From contig OY755241.1 of assembly GCA_963576725.1 (NCBI GenBank), positions 31,870,853 through 31,934,852 on the forward strand: a DNA stretch of 64,000 nt. Direction: 5' to 3'. Below are positions 39,401 to 54,400 of the stretch, piece by piece. The notes below the pieces were generated by a model. That model was given only the letters and a program-made list of their open reading frames with translations, was not told the DNA's origin and made no database searches. This DNA comes from Azorinus chamasolen. Lineage: Eukaryota; Mollusca; Bivalvia; Cardiida; Solecurtidae. The number at the start of each line of letters is the position of its first letter. Position 1 is the first letter of the stretch. A program made the position numbers and the translations under genes.

Positions 39401-42400
39401 CAGGAATTTGTTTAGCTGTAGCAGCTATTTATGATGCTGTAAAGTATAGGACAAAGGCAGTTACATGGGCCTAGGGTCCTCAGGGAGAAGTCACAGATCT
39501 ACGACACATTGTCCTAGTGTTGGCTTGTAGTGGAAGTCACTACATACAGGCCTTGTGTACACAGGATTTCTCAAAAGTCAGAATCAGAACTTGGTTTAGA
39601 TCAATATACAGTAAAACCTCATTGAATCAAACTTTCAGTGAAGAGGAATTAAGAACTCTTAGGCAGGAGAATTGTTCAACCCTTTCCTCCTTGCAAATAG
39701 AGTAGACCCAAATCAGATGGCTCCTACATGTATGTATATGGTATGATATGTTACTGTTTAGAATTCCATTATGTATGATACTTTGTGAGGGGAGTTTCAA
39801 TGACAAACAGTTCAGACCCTGATCAGAGGGCTCCCCATGGCAAGGAGTCCCCTGGTCAAGGTCTGCACTGTTTGTAAACTACAGAGCACATGTAAGACCC
39901 ACATTCAAAGGACTAAACCTTACTGAATGATAACTTATTATTTACAGAAAGCTGCTAAATATTCTATAGTTTTAACCTTTACTGTGTGGGATACAAGTCA
40001 CTAATGTCCTTTGCAAACAGTGTAGACCCAGATGAGAGGGATGCTAGAGGAGTCCTCTCATCAGGGTTTGCACTGCGTGTCATGTTACACTTTTCTTTAG
40101 AAAAAACCCTAAATATTCACCAGCTTGACCTGTTTGAATTTTGGAATAGTCCATTTGAAAGTTCAGCATTGTAAGGGTTAAACATATGGCTGAATAGAGA
40201 GAGAATGTTGATTAGGTTCTTGAATCTTTGGGGCATCACAGGGCTCAGTCCATTTTCATGGGAGAAATTCTATTTTTAGAATCAGTTCTGTATTATTCCA
40301 TAAGCAAACAGAACAGACCCTGATCAGGTGGCTCCTAAGCCACCAGAGTTGGGTCTAGTCTGCAAAAGTGTTGAAAGACATCTCTATCAGGTAAAAGGTT
40401 AAAGTTGAAAAAACGTAACATCGCTTTCAAGTTTTCGACCCTTTTCCTGTTCAATATTCACATTAGAAATAACGACATCACAACTACTGATGTATTGATT
40501 TTTAGGATGTAAAAATTTAAAGGGAAATTCTTGTTTTGACAAAAACTATAATCGGATCTATATCATGTCATGTCATGTCATAGGCAAACAGAGCCATCTG
40601 ATTAAGGTCTGCTTTGTTTGCGAAGCTGTTTTTATGAGGGAAAGGGTTAACAGCTCTCTTATCAAAGGCATATACATTTACATGTAATTGTTTTCCTTGG
40701 ATTTTGGGGCCATTGCTTACAGTATAATGTAATTTTGAAAAAAGGATTTTCCTTTGTACAAATAAACATTTAAATGGTTAAAGGTCAGTGGTTTGCCTTT
40801 GGCAAGTTGGATCAGTGAATAGACAGCATCGCATGTCACATGTGGTATCATCCCATCATTGAAAATTCTGTTACATTCACTACAGATGTTGTTAAGTATG
40901 ACTAATTTATGCTGTCTAATCAGCCAGTTACAGAGTATCCCTTTCAACACTAAGTCACTTTCATTGGGATAACCTTTAACTTCATGAATATTCATGTAAG
41001 AAATAATGACATCATTTATATTAATTAGATTAACTTTTATAATGGCTATTTTTTTTATTAACAAACAAAAAGATGTTTGACCAACATGAGAGAATGATAT
41101 CATATCTATATTATTTCATTAGCAAACAGAGCAGACTGATTAGAAAGTTCCTATAGGAGGTGTCTGATCTGGGTCTACTCTTGTTTGCAAAGGCCTATTT
41201 GTGGAGTAAAGGAGATTAAATTTGTCTGTACATTGTCGGTAAGACCTGGCAAACGGCTGGTCTTAGACAGCTGTAAAATATGTGAATTGATGGCCATGGC
41301 AAATGAGAAATCATATCTGTAAGAAAGAAGCAAACAGAGCAGGCCCAAATCAGTCAGCCCCTGTTTGCATATGCCATAGGTGTACCAGTCAAAAGATGAA
41401 CTTTAACCCGTTCCCGCATATTGACGACTCTGTAAAAGTCACTTTGTGAAACCATTGTGAATTTATCACAATGGTTTCAAACTACAAAATTCTAAAGTTT
41501 TCCTTTTCTCTAGTTAATGCTCCTTTTCAGTAGATTTATTTAAAGAGGTTGTATCTAAAAATAGCCTATGAGCTAATGGGTTAACGGGTAGACATGGCAT
41601 TATTAATTACTGTTTAACCCATTCCCTCATAGGCTATTTTTAGACACAACCTCGGTGAAAAATTTACAAAAAAGGAGCATTTACTAGAGAAAAGTAAAAT
41701 TTCAGAGTTGTGTACAATAGTATTGAAACCATTATGATAAATAGAGCATTAGCAGCTATGGAGCAAATGCTCTATTTATCACAATGGTTTCATGAAGTGA
41801 CTATTACAAAAGCATATTTATGAAGGAACGGGTTAATCTGTGCACATGTTATTAGTTTGGAAATGATGTGAAGAACTTGATATTTTTGCAGTAGAGTTTT
41901 AAGAGTCCTAATGTTTTAATGTTTTTCACAGCCCAATCAGACCCTTAACACTTTCAATGTTGGTTTTTTGGAATGGAATAGCCCATCTGTGTATAACTAT
42001 AGGGACCACTTATTACGAAAGGCTACAACATGCAAGATAATTTTGAATGACAAACAGTGCCGACCCTGATCCAAGGGTTCCTCTAGGAGCCCTCTAATCT
42101 TGGTCTATATTGTTTGCAGATGCCAGTGCATGGGTACCCAGCATTTAAACTCATTACACTATTAAATCAGGATAGAACCCTGAAATATTTTCGAAAGACA
42201 AAGAATACCAGCAGTATTGGAGAAGTTCTTTAAATTGTTTTTTTCCCTTTGTTCTAGACCAGTGACTGTGCCTGTATGGAATATTGAACACAAAGTACAC
42301 TTGTACATTATTAACCTTTAAAGTGTGGGCACCAAGTATATTAAGACTTTTGCAAACAGTGTAGACCCAGATCAGAGGGCTCCTAAGGGAGCCCTCTGAT

Positions 42401-45400
42401 CAGGGTCTGCACTGTTTGTCATAAAAATAATTTGTCAAGGATTGATTTTGATACAGTGTTGGTATTTGGAAAGGGAGGAGACAGTATGCAGCAGATTAAA
42501 GGTTAACCAACTGTAACTCTGCAATTGAGGTTTAAATTTTGCAAGCTTTGTATGGGATTTTGTGATGAACTTTGAAAACAGAGGGATAGCAGAGGTACCT
42601 AGTGTCTCCTCAGGATCCAAATATGTGGCTATCTATTTGTTGTTTCAAAATGAAAAGGAAATATAATAACTGAATTAAGCATACGACACTATTTGCTGGA
42701 GATTGTTAGTTATAGCGAGTGTTGAGTTGGTGTTGACATTTACAGGGGTGTTTTGCAGTGTGACAAGTTTCTGATTGGAAACAATAATCACATTTGAATG
42801 GGTTTGATAAGATATGCTGTCTTTGGAGTTGATCAGATTTGAATGGGTTTGTCTTTGATAAGATATGCTGTCTTGAAGTTAATCAGAATTGAATGGGTTT
42901 GATATGCTGTCTATGGAGTTGGACTGGTAATGACTTTAGATCTGAAAGTTATTTTTGTCAATGCTGGATTTAATTCTTTACTGAAAATCACAACTTTTAA
43001 CAGATCTCAGATCTGTTATAAATTAATATGCAGACCCAGATCAGACAGCTCCTGTAGGAACCATCTTTTCTAGGTCTACTCTGTTTGCCAAGGCATGAAA
43101 TAGCAGATGTATGAAGGAGAGGGTTAACCCATTCCCTCATATTGACACCTTGTACAGTTTATATGGATAACTTTTTCTGCCCAAAATAGATTTTTCAGCA
43201 AGTCAACTCACTCTTGTCAACAGCAAATGTTTAACCCTTATTGTGCGGGACACAAGTCACTAATGTCCTTGTACAATGTACACCCAGATAGTGGACTCTT
43301 AGAGGAGCCCTCTCACCAGGGTCTGCACTGTTTGCCATGTTACACTTTTCTTTCAACTAATCCCTAAATATTCACCATAAAGCTTGACCTGTTTGAATTT
43401 TGGAATACAATGTAGTCCATTTGAAAATTCAGTGTTGTAAAGATTAAACGCCATTGCACACAGTTTGAATCCTGGTGAGAGGCTGAGTAACTTAGCATTT
43501 CATTATTATCCAGACTGTTTGGACTGTGATCAGGTTTATGAAACTGATATTGGAGCAAACAAAAAAGTTTGCATATGATATGCAAACTTTTTTGTTTGCT
43601 CCAATAGATATGACAAAATATGGCAGAAAAAAAGGTTAACCCTTTCCTTCATATAAACGCCTTTTCGCACATTGCAAACAGAGTAGACCCACATCAGACG
43701 GCTCCTCTTGATCAGGGTCTGCTCTGTTTCCTAATGGAATTTGATTGATCTGTTTCTTTAGTTTCAAAATTGTCTGCAATCACGTTTCATCTTCCATATC
43801 ATTATAACTATTCTGTCTATGAATATTCAGTAGGTATTAAAATTTAAAATAAACATCAAACAGGGAAAGGGTTAAAGATCAGCATTTGAATACCAAGACA
43901 CTGAGCAGATGGCTCCTGAAGGAGTCTTCTGATCTGGATCTGCTCTGTTTGCTTCAGAAATATGATAGAACTGATTTTACAGATTCTGCCATGACCAAAA
44001 CTTCGTCTTCATGTTAATCTAATATTCATGCTGTCATTAATTTATACATGAATATTCATAAAGTAAAGGTTTAATTAACTCTTGACTCCATGAATAAGAA
44101 ATAATGGCATCCTGGATATTTAATCATTATGTCACAGTCTCCCACCACATACATGTAGTGGTGTGGGATACATATTGATTTACTCCTTTCTGTCTGTATG
44201 TCTGTCTGTCACAAAATCTTGTCCACTCTCTAATTTTAAAATTTCTCATTCAATCTGCACAAAACCTTATAAAAATGATTATAGCTATAATATCTAGGCC
44301 AAGTTCAATATTCAGCAAGATTGTTTCAGGAACTTCAGAGTTATGGCCCTTGATTTATCCAAATTTGACCTTTTTAGCCTTGTCCGACCCCCTACAATGT
44401 AAGTAAAAAAAAGTCTCATCCAAACTTCACCAAACCTAATAAAAATGTTTATGGCTATAATATCTAGGCCAAGTTCATTATTCAGCAAGATTGTTTCAGG
44501 AACTTCAGAGTTATGGTCCTTGATTTATCCAAATTTGGCCTTTTTAGCCTTGTCCGCCCCCTGAGTCAAAAACGTCTCATCCAAACTTCACCAAACCTTA
44601 TAAAAATGTTTATGGCTGTAATATCTACGCCACGTTCAATATTCAGCAAGATTGTTTCAGGAACTTCAGAGTTATGGCCCTTGATTTATCCAAATTTGAC
44701 CTTTTTAGCCTTGTCCATTCTCTTAGTCAAAAACGTCTCATCCAATCTTCACCAAACCTTAAAAAAATGTTTATAGCTATAATATCTAGCTCAATCTCAA
44801 TAACTAGCAAGATTGAACTAGGCAATTTAGAGTTATGGCTCTTGAATAATACAAAATTGGCCATTTTACTGATGATTTAAGCCTTGTCCACTCTCTAAGT
44901 AATAAAGTTCTCATCTAATCATCACCAAACATTATGAAAATGTTTATAGTTATAATATCTAGGCCAATTTGAATAACTAGCAATTTTCGAACAGGTACTT
45001 CAGAGTTATGGCCCTTGAATTGTTGAAAACTGATTTTGTCTGCTCTCTTAATAAAAAAGTCCTCATCCAGTCTCCAACAAACTTCATTAAAATGCATCCA
45101 ATCATTTTTGAGACAGGAGCAGGTGGGAGACTTATGTTTTTCTTAAAAACAAGCTCTAGTTTGATTAGCTGTGTTATAACAACACATGGAGACAAAAGAA
45201 TTTGATCATGACAGAAATTACAGAAGCCATCTGGTCTGGGTGTTCTCTGTTTGCAAAGGCGTTGAAAGGTGGATTCATAGAGTAAAGGGTTAACCCTTTC
45301 CTTCATGTAAGTATGTTTTCCTGCCTTTACAAACAGAGTAGACCCAGACCAGATCCTGTAGGACTACTAGGAGCCATCTGATCAGGTTCTACTGTTCAGT

Positions 45401-48400
45401 TTGCTTATGAAATGATATAGATCTGATTCTATAGTTTTTGACAAAGCAAAACATACTCTTCAAAATTTAACATTACAAAAAATTCAACTAATAAATAGTC
45501 ATTATGTCATTATTTTTACATGAATATGCAACATGGGAAAGGTTAATGTCAGACGGCAATATCATTGTGCTCAATGGTACATTTATGATTTACTGCTAGC
45601 TGATGGCCATTTCATTGTTTATGCTCAATGGTACATTTACTGCAAGCTGATGGCCATTTCATTGTTTGTGCTTAATGGTACATTTACCGCTGATTGACAA
45701 ATGATTAGATTACGTCCTCACTGGCCAGGTTTAGCCTGTTACTCTGCATGATAAGCAATTATGGTCTGCACAAATTAACTTTTGATACAGTTTTCTCAGT
45801 CTTTTGTTGTATAATTTCTCCAAGATAATACAATCCGTGTTAACTCTTTCCCTCATATAAACGTGTTTTCATGCATTTGCAAACAGAGTAGACCCAGATC
45901 AGACTGCTCCTAGAGGAGCCGTCTTATCAGGGTCTACTCTGTTTGCTAATGGAATTTGATAGATATGTTTCTTTACTTTCTAAAATGGCTACAGTTTTCC
46001 ACCTTCTAGATCTTAGACTCATTATTACTATTTTGTCCATGAATATTCAGTAGGTATTGAAATTTGAAATAAACATAGATCAGGGAACCAGGGTTAAACA
46101 GTCGGATCTTAATGACACACCAACATCTGATCTGGATCTAAACTGTTTGAATAGAGTATCAAAGATTTGTTATTTAACCCTTTACTCCATAAATTACGCC
46201 TTTCTATGCCCCCTCCCCTGATCAAAGGGGGTGATATTGTTTTTGCTTTGTTTGTTTGAGGACAACTTTAATGTGGGCGATATTTTTGTAGCCATTGCAC
46301 ATACATACTTCAAACTTGCTGTGCATGTGTAACTTATGGATGTGAACATTTCTAGGGTTGACTTATTAAGGCCAAGGTCAAAGGTTGGGTCAAATTTAAA
46401 TTGGCGATAATCCCTTTGCATAGTGTTTCACATATGCAAAGATTTAAAAATTAATTGAAGTGTTCAGAGAGGAATGCCATGTCATTGTAAATAACTGAAG
46501 CTATTTTTGTACATGGGTATACATTGCTGAATAGATGTTGGAATGACAAACAATGCAGACTAAGGTCAAAAATGCTTCCATAGGTCTAGATTTAAACAAT
46601 GAATATAAATAAAATTGTTTCCATCCATTCAAAGGGATGTTCATTTAAAAACTAATTGCAAATTAACTTGAGTTGACTGAAGCAGAACCTTTCTATTATC
46701 ACATCATTCAGTCCAACTTTCTTTCAAGTCCATTAGAACTAGAAGTATTAACGCAGCACGCTTACTAAACATGACCTGAGGCTGACTGGCATCTGCAAAT
46801 GGCTTGGATCCAGATGTGATACCAATTAATTTGTCAGTCTCATCAGCAGACAAGCTGTCTTACAGTCTGTCAATAGTTTCTCAAAACCAATCACCAGTAA
46901 AACTTGCTCCAGATCAATAGTGTTTGAGCAGACATCCTTCTTTTCTTTTAGCAGGAAAAAAAGAGTTAACCCTATACTCCATAAATACGCCTTTCTATGC
47001 CTTTGCAAACAGAGTAGACCCAGATGAGCCATCTGCTCAGGGTCCGCTCTGTTAGCTTATAAAATAATATAGATATGATTCTACTGTCTCTGTCAAGGCC
47101 AAAACTTCCTGTGTTCAATGGTCAGGTGTCTTCTGTTTGCTTATATGATTCTTTATTTTCTGCCATGGTAAAATATTCTCTTGTTATTAATGCCATTATA
47201 AAATTGTTTAAATATGCATGAGGTAAAGGGTTAATAAGAGTTGGAATCAATTAATTCATTAATACTAGTCTTTCAAATAAATTCATATAATTGTACAGTG
47301 CAGTTGCACAACTGTCTTGTCATAAATAGATTTTCAGTGCCTAACTCTTCCAAAGCTGAATGTTCAGAGAGGAATGGCCCATCAGTGTTTAACTATAGAG
47401 CTCACTCACTACAGAAGGCTTAAACTTGCTACAGAATTTTGAATGACAAATAGTGCAGACCCTGGTCAGTGAACTCCTACGAGCTGTCTCATCCGAGTTT
47501 ACACTATTTGCAAATAAGATAGCATGTTACAATGTCCTGTATTCAAAGGGTTAAATATCTAAGTCTGTCTGTCTAAGACATTTCTGTGGCTGTAGAAGCC
47601 TCTGCAGAACTATGTTCATTAACCCTTTCCTCCATAAATACTCCTCTCAGGCTCTGTAAAAGTCACTTTTTATGGCTAAGTACTGAATTTTGAATGGCAA
47701 AGAGTGCAGACCCTCTAATCTGGTTCTACACTATAATGACTGTATGCATTGACAGTACATTCAGATGATTAACCCTTTACACCATGAATATTTATTTAGA
47801 AATAATGAAATTGATTTTATGAATATTTATTAAAGGCACTTTTGTAATGGCACTATGAACAAAGGAATTTTTCACCAAGGCAGAAACTGTAGAATCATAT
47901 CTATATTTTATTTTGTAGGGAAACAGAGAATTTGATCAGACGGTTGCTACAGGAGCTGTCTAATCTGGGTCGTCTCTGTTTGCAAGGTGTGAAAAAGCGT
48001 ATTTATGGAGTAAAGAGTTAAAGCAGGATACATATACTGTATACTTGGCCTGGTTTATGACCTTTGAAATAATGCTTTATTGCAGGGAAAAACATATATA
48101 AGTTTTAAGTCTGCAAACAGAGAAAATTCTGTATTGATTTGTTTTGGGAAGGTTTCTAAGCTCTTTCCTTGAAATCAGCGCATTCTTGATTACTTTTGCA
48201 AGCAGTTTGGATCCAAATTAGATGTCAAGCACCTTGGGCATTGTAATTTTAATTGTGAAGAGCAATGGAAAAGTAGTTACTTTAAGATTGGCAGAAGACC
48301 AGTTTAGTAGAAGAAGATTATTTAGTGTGTATGGGAAATCCAGTACTGTACTTTAATTGTACATGATGATTTCTTATTGGACATATTATGGCACTGAATA

Positions 48401-51400
48401 ATGCTCAGATCATACAAGTAAGAGTTTGTATTTGAAATGAATTTAAAATGGCAAAGAGTGCAGACATGTATAGATTGAAGCTCTCCTGCAGGTCTACACT
48501 TAACCCTTTCCTCCATAAATACGCCTTTCTATGCCTCTGTAATAACCACTTCTTGAAACCATTGTGATAAATAGAGCATTTGCTCCTATAGGAGCAAATG
48601 CTCTATTTATCACAATGGTTTTAAACTACAGAATTCTAAAATTTTACTTTGCTCTAGTAAATGCTCCTTTTGAGTAGATTCATTCAAACAGGTTGGGTCT
48701 AAATATAGCCTATTGAGGAAAGGGTTAAATGGATCTACACTGTTTGAAATTACTTGATCATTATAAGACCTTAGTTCTGATTTGATGCCGTTGCAAACAG
48801 TAGACCCAGATGAGATGGCTCCTCAGAATCAGTAGTTATATTCATGAGATTATTATTTCTAACATGAATATTCATGAAGTACTTGTAAAAGGTTACTATG
48901 ATGGTTCAGACAAATATATCAGAATGGTTCAGTCGTAAATTATTGAGAGTTTTCATCTAAGAACAAGATTCTTTCGTGTAGCATCAACCTTAAGTTCTTT
49001 CAAGTTTGAAACAAGTTCTGATAACTGGTTCTGTTTTGCAAACCGTGTAGACCTGGATCAGAGGGAACCCTTCTAGGAGAGCCCTCCAATCAGGATAGGG
49101 CTGCACCACTTGTCATTATGTCCCTTTCATACTTAACCCTTTACCTGGTAAATATTCAATTTCATGTAAGATAACAAAATGACATGATGAATATTTTATT
49201 TTTATAACGACAGGATATTGTGGCCATGATATAAAATGAAGAAAATCTTGTCTGCATAATTCCATAAGCAAAAAGAGCAGACTAATCAGCCTCAGGCATT
49301 TGATCTTAGCCTACTTTGTTTACAAAGGCATGACACAATGTCTCTATCAGGTAAAGGAATCATTCCACTTTCAAGTAAATAAAGGACTGTCAGGAATCTC
49401 ATTGACTGATCAAGGTCCAGTCTGCCGGTAGCTAGTTGGATTTGGATACTATGTGGCTTCTCTGATGTAATATGTATTGTAGGTATCAGCCCTTTACTTA
49501 GTTTTACAAGAATTTGTGACTTTATAAACATAAGAATTCCACGAGTTTTGGGGTAAGTGTTGAAATGCACTAATATTACATGAAATATTTGCCCTAGGAA
49601 GCTGATACTTGAAATGGAGGTTCCCGGTGTGTTGAACATTGATGTAGTGTAGTTAAAATTTAAAATAAAATTGAATTTTAGTCAAAATTCTACCTGTTTG
49701 GACTTAGCTTTTGGGGCTGAAATCTCAAGGTTAAAATTTTGGGGTAAGTGTTAAGATGCACTAATACAACATGAAATACTTGCCATAGGTAGCTGGTATT
49801 TGGAATAGAGTTTGCCAGTAGGTTTAACATTGATATAGTTCATTTAAAATAGAAAAGTATTTTGGACTTCATCTTTGTAGACAAGGTCTACAATAGGCGA
49901 GCTTTGCTGTCCTGCGACAGTCTAGTTATAACTTTAAATTAGACTGACATAGTAGCAGATAGAGAAAACACTGAAGGAATGGCTGCCACACAAGCAGAAA
50001 TCTGGGTCTGCCCTATTTGCCTATGTTTGTCTGTTCTAATAGGCTAATACTTAGGGTAATTAGTATATCTATGTAATGCTGAATAGTCAATATGGAATGG
50101 TCTGTCATTGTGTAATGATAAGAGTTCATTCAGTAAGAAAACATTGCATATGCTAGAGGAATTGGATATGACAAACTGTGCAGACCTTAATCAAAGGTCT
50201 CCTTCAATAGCCTTCTAATCTAGGTCTGCTCTGTTTGCACATGTCAGTTGACTGGCTTCCTGCAGCTAAAGGGTGAGTGTTGTATAACAGATGATTGGGT
50301 ACCATCAGGATCTATTCTAGACCTACTGTTGATTAGATCAGTCAATATATACTGGGTGGTGATCAGTTAATGATAAAGTGGCTTGATAAGGTTGGGGGTA
50401 GTGTAGCAGTGATATTGGTGAGATTGACTGCATTCAAAGGAGTACCACTTCAACCAGTCAGTGTACAGAGCAATACTTCTATTATAGTACTACTACTACT
50501 TAGTAAATCTCTCTGTATTCACCACCAAGGAGGTCTAATGCCTTATAGGTCGGTTGTTGCTTAATGCTAAATAACCTGCATTAAGAAGCCACTTGCTTTT
50601 AAAGCCAGATCTACACAGCTGTAGTCAGTTTTAAAGACACCCATGTTTATGTATTAACTGGATTAATGTTTATGTATTTAATAGAGGATCTAGTGTTGTA
50701 CATCTTGGTTGGTGTATTTCATTTTGCATTTGCAAACAGAGTAGACCCAGATCAGACGGCTCCTGTTGGAGCCGTCTGATCAGGGTCTACTCTGTTTGCT
50801 AGTGGAATTTGAAAGATGTTTCTTTACTTTCTGAATGGGTACAATGTTCCACCTTCCATATTTCATTGTAACTACATGTATCTTGTTCATGAATATTCAG
50901 TAGGACTGTAGGTATTGAAATTTGGAATAAATATAGAACAGGGAAAGAGTTATTCAAACCTGTGATGCTTTAACCCTTTTACAAACACTGAATATTGAAT
51001 GTGAAATGGTCAGTCGGTGTTTAACTGTAGAGTCCAGAAGTATGAAAGGTTAAACTTGCTAGATAATTTTGAATGACAGACAGTGCAGACCCAGATCAGA
51101 GTACTGATGCATAAGTCCTCTCGTCTGGGTCTACCCTGTTTGGATATGCCAATACAGTCTGGTTTCCTGCCTTCAAAGGGTTAAATTGTTTATTGGATAT
51201 TCAGATATAGTTATAGCCAGTTTTGAAGCTGGCTGCCATTTCACTGTCAGTTTTCTAAATGTTTAAGTAGTGCTTAAGGAGCAGGAAGTATGGATGGTGA
51301 CTTAGTTTCAAAAGATACTGAACAAAGTGACACACTATGGATATGTTAGTACAGTGATCATGCGGCAAGGATATTTAAATATGGATTTATTGTCTGTGGG

Positions 51401-54400
51401 TTGAGAGTGACCATGTCTTGGAGGGTCGGAGGAGGGTAAGTACCTGAGAAAACAAAATTGATGTTTTATAAGAATTGATGCACTTGAGAGCTGGACATGA
51501 ACTTTCATGTTTGTTGTTCGTACTATATGCTATATGTATGTGTTTGTTGTTTACTTGTACATGTGTGAAGGCATGGTGTAAACAAAAACAAATCCTTATC
51601 TGTAGCTCTGAATGTAGGTGTAAGTTTTCAGTATTTCTCAGTCAAACTCTTGTCTTGCTGGTACTGTACTCATTGGAACTGCCTCTTGTCTTGCTGCAGG
51701 TACATGTACTGTACTCATTGGAACTGCCTCTTGTCTTGCTGCAGGTACATGTACAATGTACTGTACTCATTAGAACTGCCTCTTGTCTTGCTGCAGGTAC
51801 ATGTACTGTTCTCATTAGAACTGCCTCTTGTCTTGCTGCAGGTACATGTACTGTACTCATTAGAACTGCTACATGTAACTCCAACAAGGCAATTCTGATG
51901 AGTTCCAGCAAGATAGGGCTTGACAGAGAAATGAGAGATCTAGATACTTGTGGTATCTACAGCTCTGTAAGCAGGCCAGCAGATATATTCTCAACAGTTG
52001 ACCCTCTAACTTACCCGACTTTCCCTGTTCTATGTTTATTCCAAATTTCAATACCACTGAATATTCATGGACATAATAGTTATAATAAAATATGGAACAT
52101 GGGACCATTGTGGCCATTTTAATAGAGTCATCTGATCAGGTCTTCTCTGTTTGTTTATGGGATTTGATAAATCTTTCTTTCCTTTCTAAATTTTAATCGA
52201 AAATGGCTACATATTTTGTCCATGAATATATTATAAATATATAAGTATTGAAATTTGGAATAACATTGAACAGGGTTAAACTTGTCCCAAACCTCAAAAT
52301 AGGGAGAAGTTAAGTGAAGTAAGGGAGGCTTTCTCTCTCAATTCATTATCTATAACCCTGTTTGTTCAATGGCAAAGGTCTGTAATCAGTAATGTATATT
52401 TGCTGGAAACAAAGATCCCATGATAGATATCATTAAGTTTTAAGACTGTCTTGGACCAGACAGAAACATAGTACATGTAGTAGTTCTTGTATTGACTATA
52501 TGTACATTTTCATATACATGTATATTTGTTCTATCTCCGCTTTTGAGAAACATTTGTTTTCAATGTACTAAGAGCAGGCCTGGAAAATTCCACTCGTCTG
52601 CTCGCCATGAGAGTAACTTTCTTGCAGGACTAGTAGAATTTCAGAAATTTTAACAATGAATTAAAGTAAAATAAGACAAAAGCAGCTGGCAGGACGAGTA
52701 AAAGTTTTCGGATTTTTCCAACCCTGCTTAGAGGGGTTATACATCCTTTACTCTGTGAGTATTCATATAAGAAATAATAACATCATGAATATCAATTTGG
52801 TTTTATTTTGAAATGGCACATGAACAAAAGACCACAACAGAAACTGTAGAATCAATCAGAAGTATGTACAGTTGAACTTCAATGTCTTGAACTTCAACAG
52901 ACCGTATACAGTAAACCCTCTCTATAACGGCCACTAAGTTACATCAAATAATTTGTGTTAAAGGCAGGTGGCTGCTTAAAGCAAGATGAAAGTAAAACAG
53001 AACGCTCCTATAGGAGCGTTCTGTTTTACTTTCACCTTGCTTTAAGCAGCCACCTACATGTACATACTAATTAACACAATTTAGCGGCCGTTACAGAGAG
53101 GTTTTACTGTAATTACTTCGAGATAACAAGTTGAAGTCCTCCGATTTCTAATCTGAACAATTGCTCAAGTTCACAGCTTAATGTACTAGGTCTGGAGTAA
53201 TGCTGAAAGCTCCTGTACATTTCTGATGATATGACTTGCTTTGATTTACAAATGTCAAACACCCCTGAGGATACATTCTAATGGAGTAACTTAAATGTAT
53301 TATATACATTTGAAATTCTCATAATCTGATAAAGAAATAGATACTGCAAGGAGCTTAAATGTCTGTTTCCTGCAGTCTTAAATGTCACTGTATTTGTTTT
53401 TGTCTATTTTCAGCAACAATCCAGACCTCCTCACTGAGGTGACGTACGGCGAGATTGGAGTATCACCCAGTAAGTTATATCACAGCTTATGCCTTAACGT
53501 TTTCCCTGTTCTATATTACTAACAAATTTCAATGCCTACTGAATATTCACAGACAAAATAGATATAAAGAAATATGTAAGGTGGAACATTGTAGGCATTT
53601 TAGAAACTAGAGAAACAGTTCTATCAAATTCCATTAGCAAACAGAGCAGGCCCTGATCACGGCTCCTAAAGGAGCCATCTGATCTGGATCAACTCAGTTT
53701 GGAGATGCGTGAAAGGGCATTTATTTGAAGGGAAGAGTTAAACCCTTTACTCCATTAACATTCATGTAAGAAATACAGTAAAACCTCTCTATAACAACCA
53801 CTAAATTACATCAAGTATCTTGTGTTAAAGGCAGGTGGATGCTTAAAGCAAGGTGAAAGTAAAACAACGTTCCTATAGGAGCGTTCTGTTTTACTTTCAC
53901 CTTGCTTTAAGCAACCACCTGCCCAAAATACCAACTAATTAACACAATTAAGTGGCCGTTATAGAGAGGTTTTACTGTAATGACATGAATATTTGTCACT
54001 TGAACAATATGGATCAGATTGGTGTTATTAAAAACATTGTGCTACTTTACTGTTTAATAGGTCAAATATAAGTACAGTAGGACCTGTCTTAAGCGGCCAT
54101 CAAAAAGATGTCTAGCAATTGGTCTGTAAGACATGTGGTAGCTTAATGCAGGTCAAAAGTAATGCAAAAAGCTCCTATACAATCATGTAGGAGCTTTTTG
54201 CATTACTTTTGTCCTGCATTAAGCCATTACATGATTTTAAAGGCTCGTATGTTCAATAAATCAATGGCCGCTAAGGTCAGGTTCTACTGTATAAGCTTGA
54301 TTTAGATTTTGATTTCGACTAAATTAGAGTTTCTCAAAAAAGACATGACATTGTACAAATCATTTTGACACTCTGATCCTTGTTTTTTGAAAAAATAAAT

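Noticed and set aside
40717..41103. 128-codon minus-strand frame
   Set aside because: The first quarter is TTAA-3 MITE sequence; the rest has no recognisable motif and lies in AT-rich intron. A chance frame is more likely.
49292..49639. 115-codon minus-strand frame
   Set aside because: It is composed of a MITE end plus a locally duplicated AT-rich segment; no motif.
51475..52122. 215-codon + frame and the overlapping minus frames
   Set aside because: The central half is the 45-bp minisatellite and the end is a TTAA-1 element; no domain or splice support.
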